Source: an uncultured Nitrososphaerales archaeon (lineage in GTDB: Archaea; Thermoproteota; Nitrososphaeria; Nitrososphaerales; JAAOZN01). Taken from it: DNA of 13,002 bases. Below the pieces are notes generated by a model. That model had not been told where the DNA came from and did no database searches. It saw only the letters and a list, made by a program, of their open reading frames with translations. The translations under genes and the position numbers were made by a program. Of the stretch, positions 1-7,710 are shown one piece after another. The DNA is taken from the NCBI GenBank assembly GCA_938029515.1, contig CALJAQ010000151.1:1-13002 (forward strand). The letters are read 5' to 3'. The stretch's first letter is position 1, and every line of letters starts with the position of its first letter.

Positions 1-920
1 ATCCTTGGATCTAGATACGTGTAAACAACATCGACTAAAAGATTAGCAAGCACAACAATAATAGAAACTACGAATACAACCGCTTGGACCACTGGGAAAT
101 CTCTGGCGTAGATCGCGGTTATAGCAAGCCAACCCACACCAGGGTAAGCAAATATCTGCTCAGTTATCACAGCACCACCCATCAAGGCTGCAATCTGAAG
201 ACCTAGCACAGTAACAACAGGTATAAGCGCCGTCCTTAAAGCGTGGCGTATGACAACCCTACTATACTTCAACCCCTTAGCTTTCGCTGTTCTAATATAG
301 TCTCTATTCAAAGTCTCGAGCATACTTGAGCGTGTAAGTCTAGCTAGTGAAGCGAGGAGAAAAGAGCTCAACGTTATAGCGGGCATAATCAGATGCGCAG
401 GCGTACCTATACCAGATATTGGAAGCAAGCGGAGCTGCACACCTAAAAAAAGTATGAGCAGAATACCGAGCCAGAAGCTCGGTATTGACTGCCCAACGAA
501 TGTGAAAGTCATCCCTAAGTAGTCTAAGACGGTGTTATGCTTGAGCGCAGAGACGATACCTATCGGTATAGCTACCGCTACAGCCAAAAGAACTGTAACT
601 ACTGTGAGCAAGACTGTGTTAGGAAGCCTCTCTAAAACTAGCTGCATAGCAGGCACATTATTCCTTATCGACACACCGAAGTCTCCTCTTAAAGCGTTGG
701 ATAGAAAGATAAGGTATTGAATGTGGAGTGGTTGATCTAAGCCTAATGCGTGTCTAAGAGCATCCCTCGACTCAGGAGTAGCCTCTAACCCAAGCATAAG
801 GTCAACAGGGTCTCCCGATAGCCTTGAAACGACGAAGATAACCGCAGTCACACCAATTACGACTATTGTCGCTGAAAGCAGCCGCTTAACCAAGTAGCGC
901 CAAATATTCGCCCTAGCCAA
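1..920 (-). CDS. dppB: Dipeptide/oligopeptide ABC transporter permease (DppB-like), C-terminus off the window
   Basis: This is an inner permease subunit of a peptide-type ABC importer. Reading the minus strand from a TTG at 920 gives about 306 residues without a stop. The protein begins MARANIWRYLVKRLLSA and has the usual layout: an N-terminal membrane helix, an extracytoplasmic stretch with LSGDPVDLMLG and the family-typical GDFGVSIRNN, then five further hydrophobic segments. The EAA loop that docks on the ATPase is visible (DYIRTAKAKGLKYSRVV), followed by the characteristic segment ITEQIFAYPGVGWL. The reading frame reaches the edge at LDPRI, so only a few C-terminal residues should be missing. 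The TTG is the first start after an in-frame TGA, and no clear ribosome site precedes it. It lies 43 bases behind the binding-protein gene on the same strand, so the two are probably one operon, with a DppC-like permease expected beyond the left edge. Confidence 0.93.
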   Translation of the reverse strand, partial: MARANIWRYLVKRLLSATIVVIGVTAVIFVVSRLSGDPVDLMLGLEATPESRDALRHALGLDQPLHIQYLIFLSNALRGDFGVSIRNNVPAMQLVLERLPNTVLLTVVTVLLAVAVAIPIGIVSALKHNTVLDYLGMTFTFVGQSIPSFWLGILLILFLGVQLRLLPISGIGTPAHLIMPAITLSSFLLASLARLTRSSMLETLNRDYIRTAKAKGLKYSRVVIRHALRTALIPVVTVLGLQIAALMGGAVITEQIFAYPGVGWLAITAIYARDFPVVQAVVFVVSIIVVLANLLVDVVYTYLDPR

Positions 921-963
921 CGCTCAGACACATCTACGCTTCTCTACATTACCTAAGACCGCT

Positions 964-2700
964 CTACCTTGCTTCGTATGCGAGTATGAGCTCATCAGGT
1001 CTAGGCTGCCAGCTGACCTTAGAGTTCACACCGTAGATGTCTACATGCTGGTACAGGAAGATATATGGAGCCTCATCAAATATCAAGTCAAGAGCCTGTC
1101 TAAGGATGGCGTTGTGCTTCTCTGGGTCTGGTGTGTCAAACGCCTGATCTATCAGAGCGTCTAACCTACTGTTACTATACCATGAGAATGGTCTGTTGCT
1201 ATGCAGTAGAGCGTTGATTGTTTGAAGCACGTTAAAGGTGTTGTTGCCCCAAGCGGCATAGGCTAAGCTTCTGATCTTATGCTCCTGCGTCCCCTTAGCC
1301 CATACACCGAACTCAGGCATGTAGAGTGTGGTCTTGATGCCCACAGCGTTCAGCATACCGGCTATGGATTCTGCGGCAGCCTCAGCTCCAAGCCACCTAC
1401 CTCTAGCCACCTCCATGTCTATTTCAAAGCCATCCTTGTAGCCTGCGTCAGCGAGGAGCTGCTTAGCTTTAGCAGGATTATATTCATAGAACCTGTTGTT
1501 AGGATCGTAAGGGGCGAAGAATGTTGGGCAGAGTGTAGAAACCCGTTTAGCGTATCCTTGGAAGATGTGCTGGATGATAGAGTTCACATCAACTGCGTAG
1601 TTCAAAGCTTGCCTAACCCTACGATCTCTGAGCTTCTCGTTGGTCTCGGTATTCATCATCACAAAAGCAACTCTAACACTGGGAACAGTCCTCACATCTA
1701 TGTTGGGTTCAGCGTCGAGTGAAGCAGCCTGATCCGGTGGGACATTTGTTATAATATCCACACTCCCAACTCTCAGCTCTGCAACCCTAGTAGCCGCCTC
1801 TGGTATAGGTCTGAAGACAACTTCATCCACAGCGGCTGGCCCCTGCCAGTAGTCAGGCTTCTTAACGAGAGTAAGGTGGTCCCCCTTTATCCACTCCTTT
1901 AGAGTATATGGTCCTGTACCCACGGGTTTGGTGGCAAGGATATCAAAGCCGTTCTCTTCAACGTACTTTTTCGGTATTACAAGCTTGTTTCTAAGGATGC
2001 GTAGGAGCAGTGGGTCAGACTGCTTCATCCTTATCCTTATCCTATAGTTATCTAAAACCTCAACGTCCTGCACTGTTAGATAGTCTCGAGCCAAGACCGT
2101 GGGCTTAGCGCCTGGAATGAGAGGTGGGGTGGTCATTCTACGCAGGTTGAATGCAGCTACTTCAGCGTTGAATTCTTCGCCGTTGCTAAACTTTACACCA
2201 CGCCTCAGTTCAAGATCTAAGGTTCTCGGATCTTGATAAGTCCAAGAAGTAGCTAACCCAGGGACGAGCTTGCCCTCCCTATCAACTTGTAGGAAGCTGT
2301 CGTAGATGTGGAAGAGCACAACGAAGGTAGGTGTCTCACTATGCATATCTGGATCCATTGTAGTTGGATCGACGCCTTGAGCTACAGTCAACCTAGGTCG
2401 TGCTACTGGTGTAGCGGTTTGTGTCACGGTTACGGTTGCTGTTTGAGTCACAGTTCTGGTCTGTGTGATTGTAGTTGCTGGTGCGGTAACTGTCTGAGTC
2501 ACAGGAACTCCTGTGGCTGTCTGAGTTATTGTGATCGTTCGCGCAGCTTCGGTCTGTGTTATGGTTCTGATGATTTCGCGGACTTCAGGTGATCTGAGGT
2601 AGTAGCCGACTGCAGAGCCTACAACTAAGCCTGCTAATGTGCCTCCAACGATCTTAATAAAGGACCTCCTATCCGATTTCTCAGAATCTGAATTAACCAT
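964..2700 (-). CDS. Tat-exported peptide ABC transporter substrate-binding protein (SBP_bac_5 family)
   Basis: This 578-residue solute-binding protein captures peptides (or another family-5 ligand) outside the cell and passes them to the permeases. Residues 11-12 are a twin arginine in the context DRRSFIK, followed by a hydrophobic segment (about 17-35), which suggests Tat export with the segment kept as an N-terminal membrane anchor. Residues about 45-98 form a low-complexity Thr/Gln/Val linker built on repeats of TQT and TVTQTAT, typical of glycosylated stalks on archaeal surface proteins. The family-5 binding domain then runs from about residue 105 (LTVAQGVDPTTMDP) to the end, with recognisable blocks such as KPVGTGPYTLKEW and VRQALNYAVD. 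The ATG at 2700 is preceded by a good TATA box. The gene is divergent from the ATPase pair and lies upstream of the permease. The exact ligand cannot be read from the sequence; related proteins bind peptides, sugars or nickel. Confidence 0.93.
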   Translation of the reverse strand: MVNSDSEKSDRRSFIKIVGGTLAGLVVGSAVGYYLRSPEVREIIRTITQTEAARTITITQTATGVPVTQTVTAPATTITQTRTVTQTATVTVTQTATPVARPRLTVAQGVDPTTMDPDMHSETPTFVVLFHIYDSFLQVDREGKLVPGLATSWTYQDPRTLDLELRRGVKFSNGEEFNAEVAAFNLRRMTTPPLIPGAKPTVLARDYLTVQDVEVLDNYRIRIRMKQSDPLLLRILRNKLVIPKKYVEENGFDILATKPVGTGPYTLKEWIKGDHLTLVKKPDYWQGPAAVDEVVFRPIPEAATRVAELRVGSVDIITNVPPDQAASLDAEPNIDVRTVPSVRVAFVMMNTETNEKLRDRRVRQALNYAVDVNSIIQHIFQGYAKRVSTLCPTFFAPYDPNNRFYEYNPAKAKQLLADAGYKDGFEIDMEVARGRWLGAEAAAESIAGMLNAVGIKTTLYMPEFGVWAKGTQEHKIRSLAYAAWGNNTFNVLQTINALLHSNRPFSWYSNSRLDALIDQAFDTPDPEKHNAILRQALDLIFDEAPYIFLYQHVDIYGVNSKVSWQPRPDELILAYEAR

Positions 2701-2731
2701 AGATTTCGTCGCTATCTAACCTGAAGATTTG

Positions 2732-2739
2732 TATATAAA
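2732..2739 (-). promoter_or_regulatory. TATA box of the binding-protein/permease operon
   Basis: On the minus strand the sequence reads TTTATATA, preceded by a purine-rich AAAAG that fits a BRE. Archaeal transcription usually starts about 25 bases downstream, which would be near 2707-2710 and leave a leader of only about 10 bases before the ATG at 2700. The assignment rests on sequence match and spacing. Confidence 0.6.
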
Positions 2740-2812
2740 CTTTTATAATTCAGGTTTGAATAGCAAAAATAGCGGGGAAGTGATAAAAGTCGTTGATTGC
2801 AGCTAATGTAGG

Positions 2813-2820
2813 TTTAAAAA
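2813..2820 (+). promoter_or_regulatory. Probable TATA box of the ATPase arm, nested in inverted repeats
   Basis: TTTAAAAA here would place the start of transcription near 2840 and leave a leader of about 40 bases before the GTG at 2882. The element is the centre of a 14-base near-palindrome (2810-2823). It also lies between the arms of a wider inverted repeat (ATGTAGG at 2806-2812, CCTACAT at 2834-2840). A regulator bound to these repeats would cover the TATA box. Confidence 0.45.
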
Positions 2821-2850
2821 CCTTATACCATAGCCTACATAGGGCAATTT

Positions 2851-2862
2851 GAGCCGCGGCTC
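2851..2862. promoter_or_regulatory. Perfect 12-base palindrome, candidate operator
   Basis: GAGCCGCGGCTC is a perfect, GC-only-core palindrome in an otherwise AT-rich intergenic region. It is just downstream of the predicted transcription start and 20 bases before the GTG start of the first ATPase gene. A repressor site or a short mRNA hairpin are both possible. No binding protein can be named. Confidence 0.35.
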
Positions 2863-2881
2863 ATGTGTAAGGGTTAATTAG

Positions 2882-3874
2882 GTGTCGAGTTTGGGCGAAC
2901 CTTTAGATCTCTTATCCGTTAAGAATCTAAGGACCTACTTCCTCACAAAGCCTAAGCCCATTAAAGCTGTAGATGATGTGAGTTTCTCTATTAGACAAGG
3001 TGAGACGCTTGGGTTAGTCGGTGAATCTGGCTCAGGCAAGACTATGACCGCGCTCTCTATCCTACGCCTTCTACCGAATTCTGCTAAGATAGTTAACGGG
3101 GAAATAATCTTCAATGGTAAGGATCTTGCTAGAGTAAGCGAAGCGGAGATGCGTGAAGTCCGTGGAAACAAGATCTCTATGATCTTTCAAGACCCCATGA
3201 CCTCCCTTAACCCGGTTTATAATGTAAGGTTCCAGATCTCGGAGGCTATATTGGCGCATAAAAAGATGCGTAGAAGTGAGGTGTATCAGCGTGTGCTTGA
3301 GTTGCTTAAGCTCGTCGGTATTCCTTCACCTGAGAATAGGTTGAGAGACTTTCCACACGAGTTCTCAGGAGGAATGAGGCAGAGGATTATGATAGCGATT
3401 GCTCTAGCCTGTAATCCTCAGCTCCTAATAGCTGATGAACCTACCACCGCCTTAGATGTTACGATTCAAGCCCAGGTTCTTGAGTTAATGAAGGAGCTTC
3501 GCGCCAAGATCGGGACAAGCATACTCTTAATCACACACGACCTAGGGGTTATCGCTGAAATGTGTGACAGGGTCGCTGTAATGTACGCTGGTCAGATCGT
3601 GGAATATGCAGATGTATATAGCGTGTTTAAGAACCCTACTCATCCATACACAGTGGGTTTACTTAGATCGCTACCAGGCTTGAATATAGGCTTAGGTAGG
3701 AAGCTTTATTCTATCGAAGGGGTTGTGCCAGATATGGTAAATATGCCGAGTGGGTGCCGCTTCCACCCGAGGTGCAGCAAAGTTATGGATCGGTGTAGAA
3801 CTGAAGCCCCTCCTTTCTACATTGTGGAGCCAAAGCACTATAGTAGATGCTTCTTATATAGTGATCTGGAATGA
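2882..3874 (+). CDS. dppD: Peptide ABC transporter ATPase (DppD/OppD-like)
   Basis: This is one of the two cytoplasmic ATPases that power the peptide importer (330 residues, normal length). It has Walker A GESGSGKT (47-54), the Q-loop IFQDPM (Gln103), the signature FSGGMRQR (161-168), Walker B LLIADE (181-186) and the switch histidine in ITHD (His219). The C-terminal oligopeptide-transporter extension is present, with [10 protein letters not shown] and further cysteines (four in all), a pattern that in this subfamily can hold an iron-sulfur cluster. The start is a GTG at 2882 with only a weak upstream GGGT. It is transcribed away from the binding-protein gene, and its stop overlaps the next start (ATGA), so the two ATPases are probably translationally coupled and act as a heterodimer. 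Confidence 0.93.
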   Translation: MSSLGEPLDLLSVKNLRTYFLTKPKPIKAVDDVSFSIRQGETLGLVGESGSGKTMTALSILRLLPNSAKIVNGEIIFNGKDLARVSEAEMREVRGNKISMIFQDPMTSLNPVYNVRFQISEAILAHKKMRRSEVYQRVLELLKLVGIPSPENRLRDFPHEFSGGMRQRIMIAIALACNPQLLIADEPTTALDVTIQAQVLELMKELRAKIGTSILLITHDLGVIAEMCDRVAVMYAGQIVEYADVYSVFKNPTHPYTVGLLRSLPGLNIGLGRKLYSIEGVVPDMVNMPSGCRFHPRCSKVMDRCRTEAPPFYIVEPKHYSRCFLYSDLE

Positions 3875-4857
3875 GGAGTAGAGAAGTATTAGTGGAAACG
3901 GTTGATCTGGTTAAGCATTTTCCTGTCTCAGCAGGGTTGTTTAAGAGGGTAAGAAGCGGTGTCAAAGCGGTTGACGGCGTAGACATAAAAGTGTTTAAGG
4001 GAGAAACTTTAGGTCTGGTAGGAGAATCAGGCTGCGGCAAATCCACATTAGGTAGATTGATTATCAAGCTCCTTAAACCGACAAGAGGCTGCATAAAGTT
4101 TGACGGGATAGACGTAACCAAGATCCCAGATAAGCAGTTCAGACCATATAGGAGGAGGATGCAGATAATCTTTCAAGACCCATACGCTTCGCTAAACCCT
4201 AGGTTAACTGTAAGCGGCATACTAGGAGAAGCCTTCAAAGTGCATAAAATCGTCGACTCTAGGCAAGAGCGGAGGAAGCGTATAAGGGAGCTGCTTGAAA
4301 CCGTAGGGTTAGCTGCTGAGCACGCTGACCGCTACCCTCACGAATTCTCTGGTGGGCAGAGGCAAAGGATAGGGATAGCTAGAGCTCTCGCTGTTAACCC
4401 TGAGTTTATAGTCGCTGACGAACCTATATCAGCGCTCGATGTGAGCATCAGAGCGCAGATTCTGAATCTGATGGTCGATCTTCAGGAGAAGTTTAAGCTC
4501 ACTTATCTATTTATAGCACACGATCTAAGTGTGATAAAGCATATCTCAGATAGGGTTGCTGTGATGTATCTTGGTCGAATCGTTGAGTTAGCTGAGAAGG
4601 GTGAACTCTTCACCAAGCCCCTTCACCCCTATACTCAAGCCTTACTTTCTTCTGTTCCTGTGCCTAACCCTGAGTTGAGGCGTGATAGGCTGCTCTTAAA
4701 AGGTGAGGTCCCTTCCCCCCTAAACCCACCTAGTGGCTGTAGGTTTCACCCAAGGTGTAGGTACGCTAAAGATGTGTGCGTAAAGGTGGTGCCTGAGTTT
4801 AGAGAGGTCTGGGGTGGGCATTATGTGGAATGCCACCTAGCTCCAGACCTACACTAA
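3871..4857 (+). CDS. dppF: Peptide ABC transporter ATPase (DppF/OppF-like)
   Basis: This is the second ATPase of the importer (328 residues), partner of the gene just upstream. It shows Walker A GESGCGKS (51-58), the Q-loop [10 protein letters not shown] (Gln102), the signature FSGGQRQR (159-166), Walker B FIVADE (179-184) and the switch histidine in IAHD (His217). The C-terminal extension again ends in [10 protein letters not shown] followed by more cysteines ([13 protein letters not shown]). The family-typical [20 protein letters not shown] block supports an OppF/DppF assignment over a generic ABC ATPase. The ATG overlaps the preceding TGA by four bases. After the stop there are only 56 bases to the Sm-protein gene, with no strong terminator between. 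Confidence 0.93.
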   Translation: MRSREVLVETVDLVKHFPVSAGLFKRVRSGVKAVDGVDIKVFKGETLGLVGESGCGKSTLGRLIIKLLKPTRGCIKFDGIDVTKIPDKQFRPYRRRMQIIFQDPYASLNPRLTVSGILGEAFKVHKIVDSRQERRKRIRELLETVGLAAEHADRYPHEFSGGQRQRIGIARALAVNPEFIVADEPISALDVSIRAQILNLMVDLQEKFKLTYLFIAHDLSVIKHISDRVAVMYLGRIVELAEKGELFTKPLHPYTQALLSSVPVPNPELRRDRLLLKGEVPSPLNPPSGCRFHPRCRYAKDVCVKVVPEFREVWGGHYVECHLAPDLH

Positions 4858-4895
4858 TCAGAGCCAATATTTTCAAATAGTATGTTGAGCATAGT

Positions 4896-4909
4896 GGAGG
4901 TGGTGAGGT
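4896..4909 (+). promoter_or_regulatory. Strong Shine-Dalgarno region that supports a CTG start for the Sm protein
   Basis: GGAGGTG (4896-4902) and then GAGGT (4905-4909) match the archaeal anti-Shine-Dalgarno. They lie 11 and 4 bases upstream of the CTG at 4914. The Sm frame is open from a TAG at 4878, yet has no ATG, GTG or TTG before 5016. The ribosome site therefore argues for initiation near 4914. Confidence 0.55.
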
Positions 4910-4913
4910 AGAT

Positions 4914-5339
4914 CTGGCTGCAGCCGCATTTAGACGCTTCTCTGAGGAGCTTATTCTACTAGTAGGTAAGAGGGTTGCTGTCTCAACAACTTATAACAAA
5001 ACATATGAAGGGGAGTTGGTTGGGGTAGATGAAAACCTGAATATAGTGCTCAATAATGTAAGCGGGGTGGGTGATAAAGTCTTTAAAGTGGTTATAAACG
5101 GGAAGTTTGTTCAAGAACTTAGCCTAATAGAGAAGCCCTTCGACTTGAAGGCTCTTGCAGATAGGCTCAGCAAGGTCTTCCCAGGTATGGTTAAGCTGAG
5201 AGAAGATATAGGGGCTATTATAGTCATGGAGAAGATTAAAGTTACGGCAGAAGGTGTAGAGGGGGCAGGCCTAGCCGCAGAGAAGGTGAAAACAGTCTAC
5301 GAGCAGTTCATAAAAGAGGTGAAGCAGACACAACCCTAA
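4914..5339 (+). CDS. Sm-like archaeal protein with C-terminal domain (SmAP3-like), apparent CTG start
   Basis: This is a predicted RNA-binding Sm protein that would assemble into a ring. The coding frame clearly extends upstream of the first conventional start (TTG, 5016), because the Sm1 motif spans it: FSEELILLVGKRVAVSTTYN, then a Gly in YEGELVGVD, then NLNIVLNNV. Starting at CTG 4914 gives 141 residues. Sm1 is at about 9-50 and Sm2 at about 56-69 (FKVVINGKFVQEL). A C-terminal alpha/beta domain follows at about 74-138 (ALADRLSKVFPGMVKL, AIIVMEKIKVT, AAEKVKTVYEQFI) and resembles the extra domain of crenarchaeal SmAP3. A TTG start would remove half of the Sm1 motif. The unusual start is an inference from the motif and the strong ribosome site; a sequencing error in the start region is the alternative. 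It probably shares an operon with tgtA, 27 bases downstream. Confidence 0.8.
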   Translation: MAAAAFRRFSEELILLVGKRVAVSTTYNKTYEGELVGVDENLNIVLNNVSGVGDKVFKVVINGKFVQELSLIEKPFDLKALADRLSKVFPGMVKLREDIGAIIVMEKIKVTAEGVEGAGLAAEKVKTVYEQFIKEVKQTQP

Positions 5340-5366
5340 TTTAGATAGTGAACCGCTGAGCTGCTG

Positions 5367-6971
5367 TTGAGTAGGGGAAGAGGCTGCTTCGAAGTAAAGG
5401 CAACCGACCTCCTAGGTAGAGTGGGTAAGCTCTATACCAAGAGTGGCGTGTTAGAGACGCCTGCGCTGCTCCCTGTGGTGCATCCGCTAAACCAAGAGCT
5501 CGATGTAGGCCTGATAAAAAAAATCGGTTTCAAAGCCGTTATGACCAACGCCTACATAACCTTGAAGCGCCTCAGGGCGCTCGCTGAAAAAAAGGGTATA
5601 CACTCGATCATAGGGTTTGACGGCGTAATTATGACCGACTCAGGAGGGTATCAGACGCTCGAATACGGTGAAGTAGATGTGACCCCGGCTGAGATGGCTA
5701 CCTTCGAGGAGAGCATAGGCTCAGACATAGCGGTGGTGCTCGACCGCCCAACAGGCTTCAGCAGAAACAGAGCCTTCGCAGAGCAGACGGTTAAAGAGAC
5801 GCTGAAAGCGGCGGAAGAAACTATAGAGGTGAGGAGGAGGAAGGATGTGCTTTGGGTAGGGCCTATCCAAGGTGGGCTCTTCACAGACCTCGTTGCTGAA
5901 AGCGCTGAAAAGGCTTCAGCCTTACCCTTCGAGATACACGCTTTAGGCAGCCCTACTGAGGTCATGAAAACCTACCACTTCACACATCTTGTTAAGATGA
6001 TCATATCCGCCAAGACGAAGATACCGCTTAACAGGCCGCTCCACCTATTCGGCGCTGGCCATCCGCTAACCACGCCCTTAGCGGTCGCTTTAGGCTGCGA
6101 CCTATTCGACTCAGCATCATACATCCTATACGCTAAAGACGACCGATACCTTACACACACCGGCACCCTAAGACTAGATGAGCTCGTCGAACTACCCTGC
6201 AGCTGCCAAATCTGCACAGAATACACATTAAACGAAATCAGGTCATCAGATAGAGCGGAGCGCATTAAACTGCTGGCCGCACATAACCTCTACATCCTAC
6301 AGTCAGAGATCAAGCAGGTTAAACAAGCTATATTTGAAGGGAGACTCTGGGATGCCGTAGCCATCAAGGCTAGAAGCCACCCGAAGCTCTGGTCAGCCTT
6401 TGAAGAAATGACCCGCTACAGTAAGATTCTAGAAGACGGCACACCCATATTCAAGCCAAGAGCCATATACCTATACTCGAAGGAGGATCTGAGGAGGCCA
6501 GAGGTCTACAGAGCCTATGCGAGGATTAAGAGAGACTTCAGGTTTGAGGAGAGAAGTTTTCTAATATTAGCCACCATACCGGGTGAAGGAAGGCTGCTGG
6601 CAACACCCTTCTGTAAGCGTCTGCTGAAAGAAGGTGTCGGAGACTATCAGCTCCTATTTCTCTCCCCAGCCTATCTGCTGACCCCAATCGAGATTTCAGA
6701 GATCTACCCGCTTTCACAGACACTCTACCCAAGCAGCTTAACCCACGCTTTATCAACCAGAACCCTACAGAAAGGGCTTGAAAGAGTGATCAAGAAGGGT
6801 GGGTATAAGCAGATCATAGCGGTCTGCTTCGACAAGCACCTGCACCAAAAACTAACCACATTAGCCAGAAGACTCAACCTAACGCTACTCGACTACTGTG
6901 GAGAAGGCTCCTCTAAGCAGCTGGAGGCCGCTGAGCAGATACTTCGAATAATACGAAGCTCTCAAGTGTAG
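5367..6971 (+). CDS. tgtA: Archaeosine tRNA-guanine transglycosylase, without a recognisable PUA domain
   Basis: TgtA exchanges guanine-15 in the tRNA D-loop for preQ0, the first tRNA-bound step of archaeosine synthesis. The 534-residue protein has the TGT barrel (about 1-350), with MTDSGGYQ (Asp91), a gate-like GPIQGGLF, and the catalytic LFDSASY (Asp248). The zinc site is Cys278, Cys280, Cys283 and His306. A second domain (about 360-530) carries LLFLSPAYLLTPIEISEIYP, similar to the domain shared by TgtA and ArcS. Full-length enzymes usually continue into a PUA RNA-binding domain, reaching about 580 residues. Here the protein stops at RIIRSSQV with nothing PUA-like, so the PUA may be encoded elsewhere or lost. 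The TTG start is preceded by an in-frame TGA and matches the family start (CFEVKATDLLGRVG). The 3' end overlaps the convergent PAC2 gene by 10 bases. Confidence 0.94.
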   Translation: MSRGRGCFEVKATDLLGRVGKLYTKSGVLETPALLPVVHPLNQELDVGLIKKIGFKAVMTNAYITLKRLRALAEKKGIHSIIGFDGVIMTDSGGYQTLEYGEVDVTPAEMATFEESIGSDIAVVLDRPTGFSRNRAFAEQTVKETLKAAEETIEVRRRKDVLWVGPIQGGLFTDLVAESAEKASALPFEIHALGSPTEVMKTYHFTHLVKMIISAKTKIPLNRPLHLFGAGHPLTTPLAVALGCDLFDSASYILYAKDDRYLTHTGTLRLDELVELPCSCQICTEYTLNEIRSSDRAERIKLLAAHNLYILQSEIKQVKQAIFEGRLWDAVAIKARSHPKLWSAFEEMTRYSKILEDGTPIFKPRAIYLYSKEDLRRPEVYRAYARIKRDFRFEERSFLILATIPGEGRLLATPFCKRLLKEGVGDYQLLFLSPAYLLTPIEISEIYPLSQTLYPSSLTHALSTRTLQKGLERVIKKGGYKQIIAVCFDKHLHQKLTTLARRLNLTLLDYCGEGSSKQLEAAEQILRIIRSSQV

Positions 6972-7663
6972 ATGGATTCCCCGGCTTTAGTCGACCTGGT
7001 TTGAGCCTTCTGCAGCTCATACTCTATTATCTCAGCCCCTTTAAGCAGCGTTGAAACATCGGCTTCAAAGCCATAGTATCTTGAAAGCGCCTTCACAGCT
7101 TCAGCCGTAGCCCTAGGGTCCATACGCTCGGTAGACGCGTACGCTAATATGGCGAAGGCTGGGAACCCCCTTGCTTCGAAGAAGTTTAGGAGGATCGCTA
7201 CAGGCCCAACTATTATGTGATCATCCTCTAAGACCTTCGCAGCCTTAAGCTCACCTTTAGGCGTATATTTGGATGTGTAGGCTATTCGATAGGTTGAATC
7301 ATCGTATCTTAGGTTAGAGTCTAGCCCACCTACCAGCGCCACCTCGTTGAAGCCTGATTGTATGACCCATTCTCCGACTGCTCTAAAGAACTCAACCTCA
7401 GAATCTTTATAAGGAGGAGCTTCCACCTTCAATATAGCGAGTAAATCTTTTCTAAAGACCTCGTAAGGTGTGACCAATCTGCTCTGGTATGTTGAAGAGA
7501 TAGGTGATGTGAAATCTGAGTCGAATATGACTGCTCTCTCAGGCTTAAGCGTATGGATAAGATGCTTCACAGTCCAGTACCCGGTGCCACCTATACCGTG
7601 GAAGCCTGTGATCAAGCTGCACCCATCGAAGCGTACATTCGGCGGAAAGGCTTTCAGCGTCAA
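6962..7663 (-). CDS. PAC2-family protein (proteasome-assembly-chaperone-like)
   Basis: This 233-residue protein belongs to the PAC2 family, known in archaea for PbaA/PbaB-type proteins and in eukaryotes for proteasome assembly chaperones. The diagnostic N-terminal block is ITGFHGIGGTGYWTVKHL (about 18-35). It is followed by alternating beta strands and helices and a central EVALVGGLDSN segment. The second half (HIIVGPVAILLNFFEARGFP, AFAILAYAST) is typical of the archaeal PAC2 fold, where the glycine-proline turn precedes a helix. A true chaperone role is an inference; many archaeal PAC2 proteins have no known partner. The TTG start is preceded by GGGTGG, a plausible ribosome site. It is convergent with tgtA and divergent from the beta-CASP nuclease gene. 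Confidence 0.85.
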   Translation of the reverse strand: MTLKAFPPNVRFDGCSLITGFHGIGGTGYWTVKHLIHTLKPERAVIFDSDFTSPISSTYQSRLVTPYEVFRKDLLAILKVEAPPYKDSEVEFFRAVGEWVIQSGFNEVALVGGLDSNLRYDDSTYRIAYTSKYTPKGELKAAKVLEDDHIIVGPVAILLNFFEARGFPAFAILAYASTERMDPRATAEAVKALSRYYGFEADVSTLLKGAEIIEYELQKAQTRSTKAGESIYT

Positions 7664-7710
7664 TCTACCACCCTCTTGCGAAAGACTTAACTCACCACCT
7701 ATTCAAAAAG

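Noticed and set aside
2308..2592. Plus-strand cysteine-rich 94-codon frame
   Set aside because: It is the antisense of the Thr/Gln-rich linker of the binding protein; the cysteine repeats only mirror that low-complexity coding sequence.
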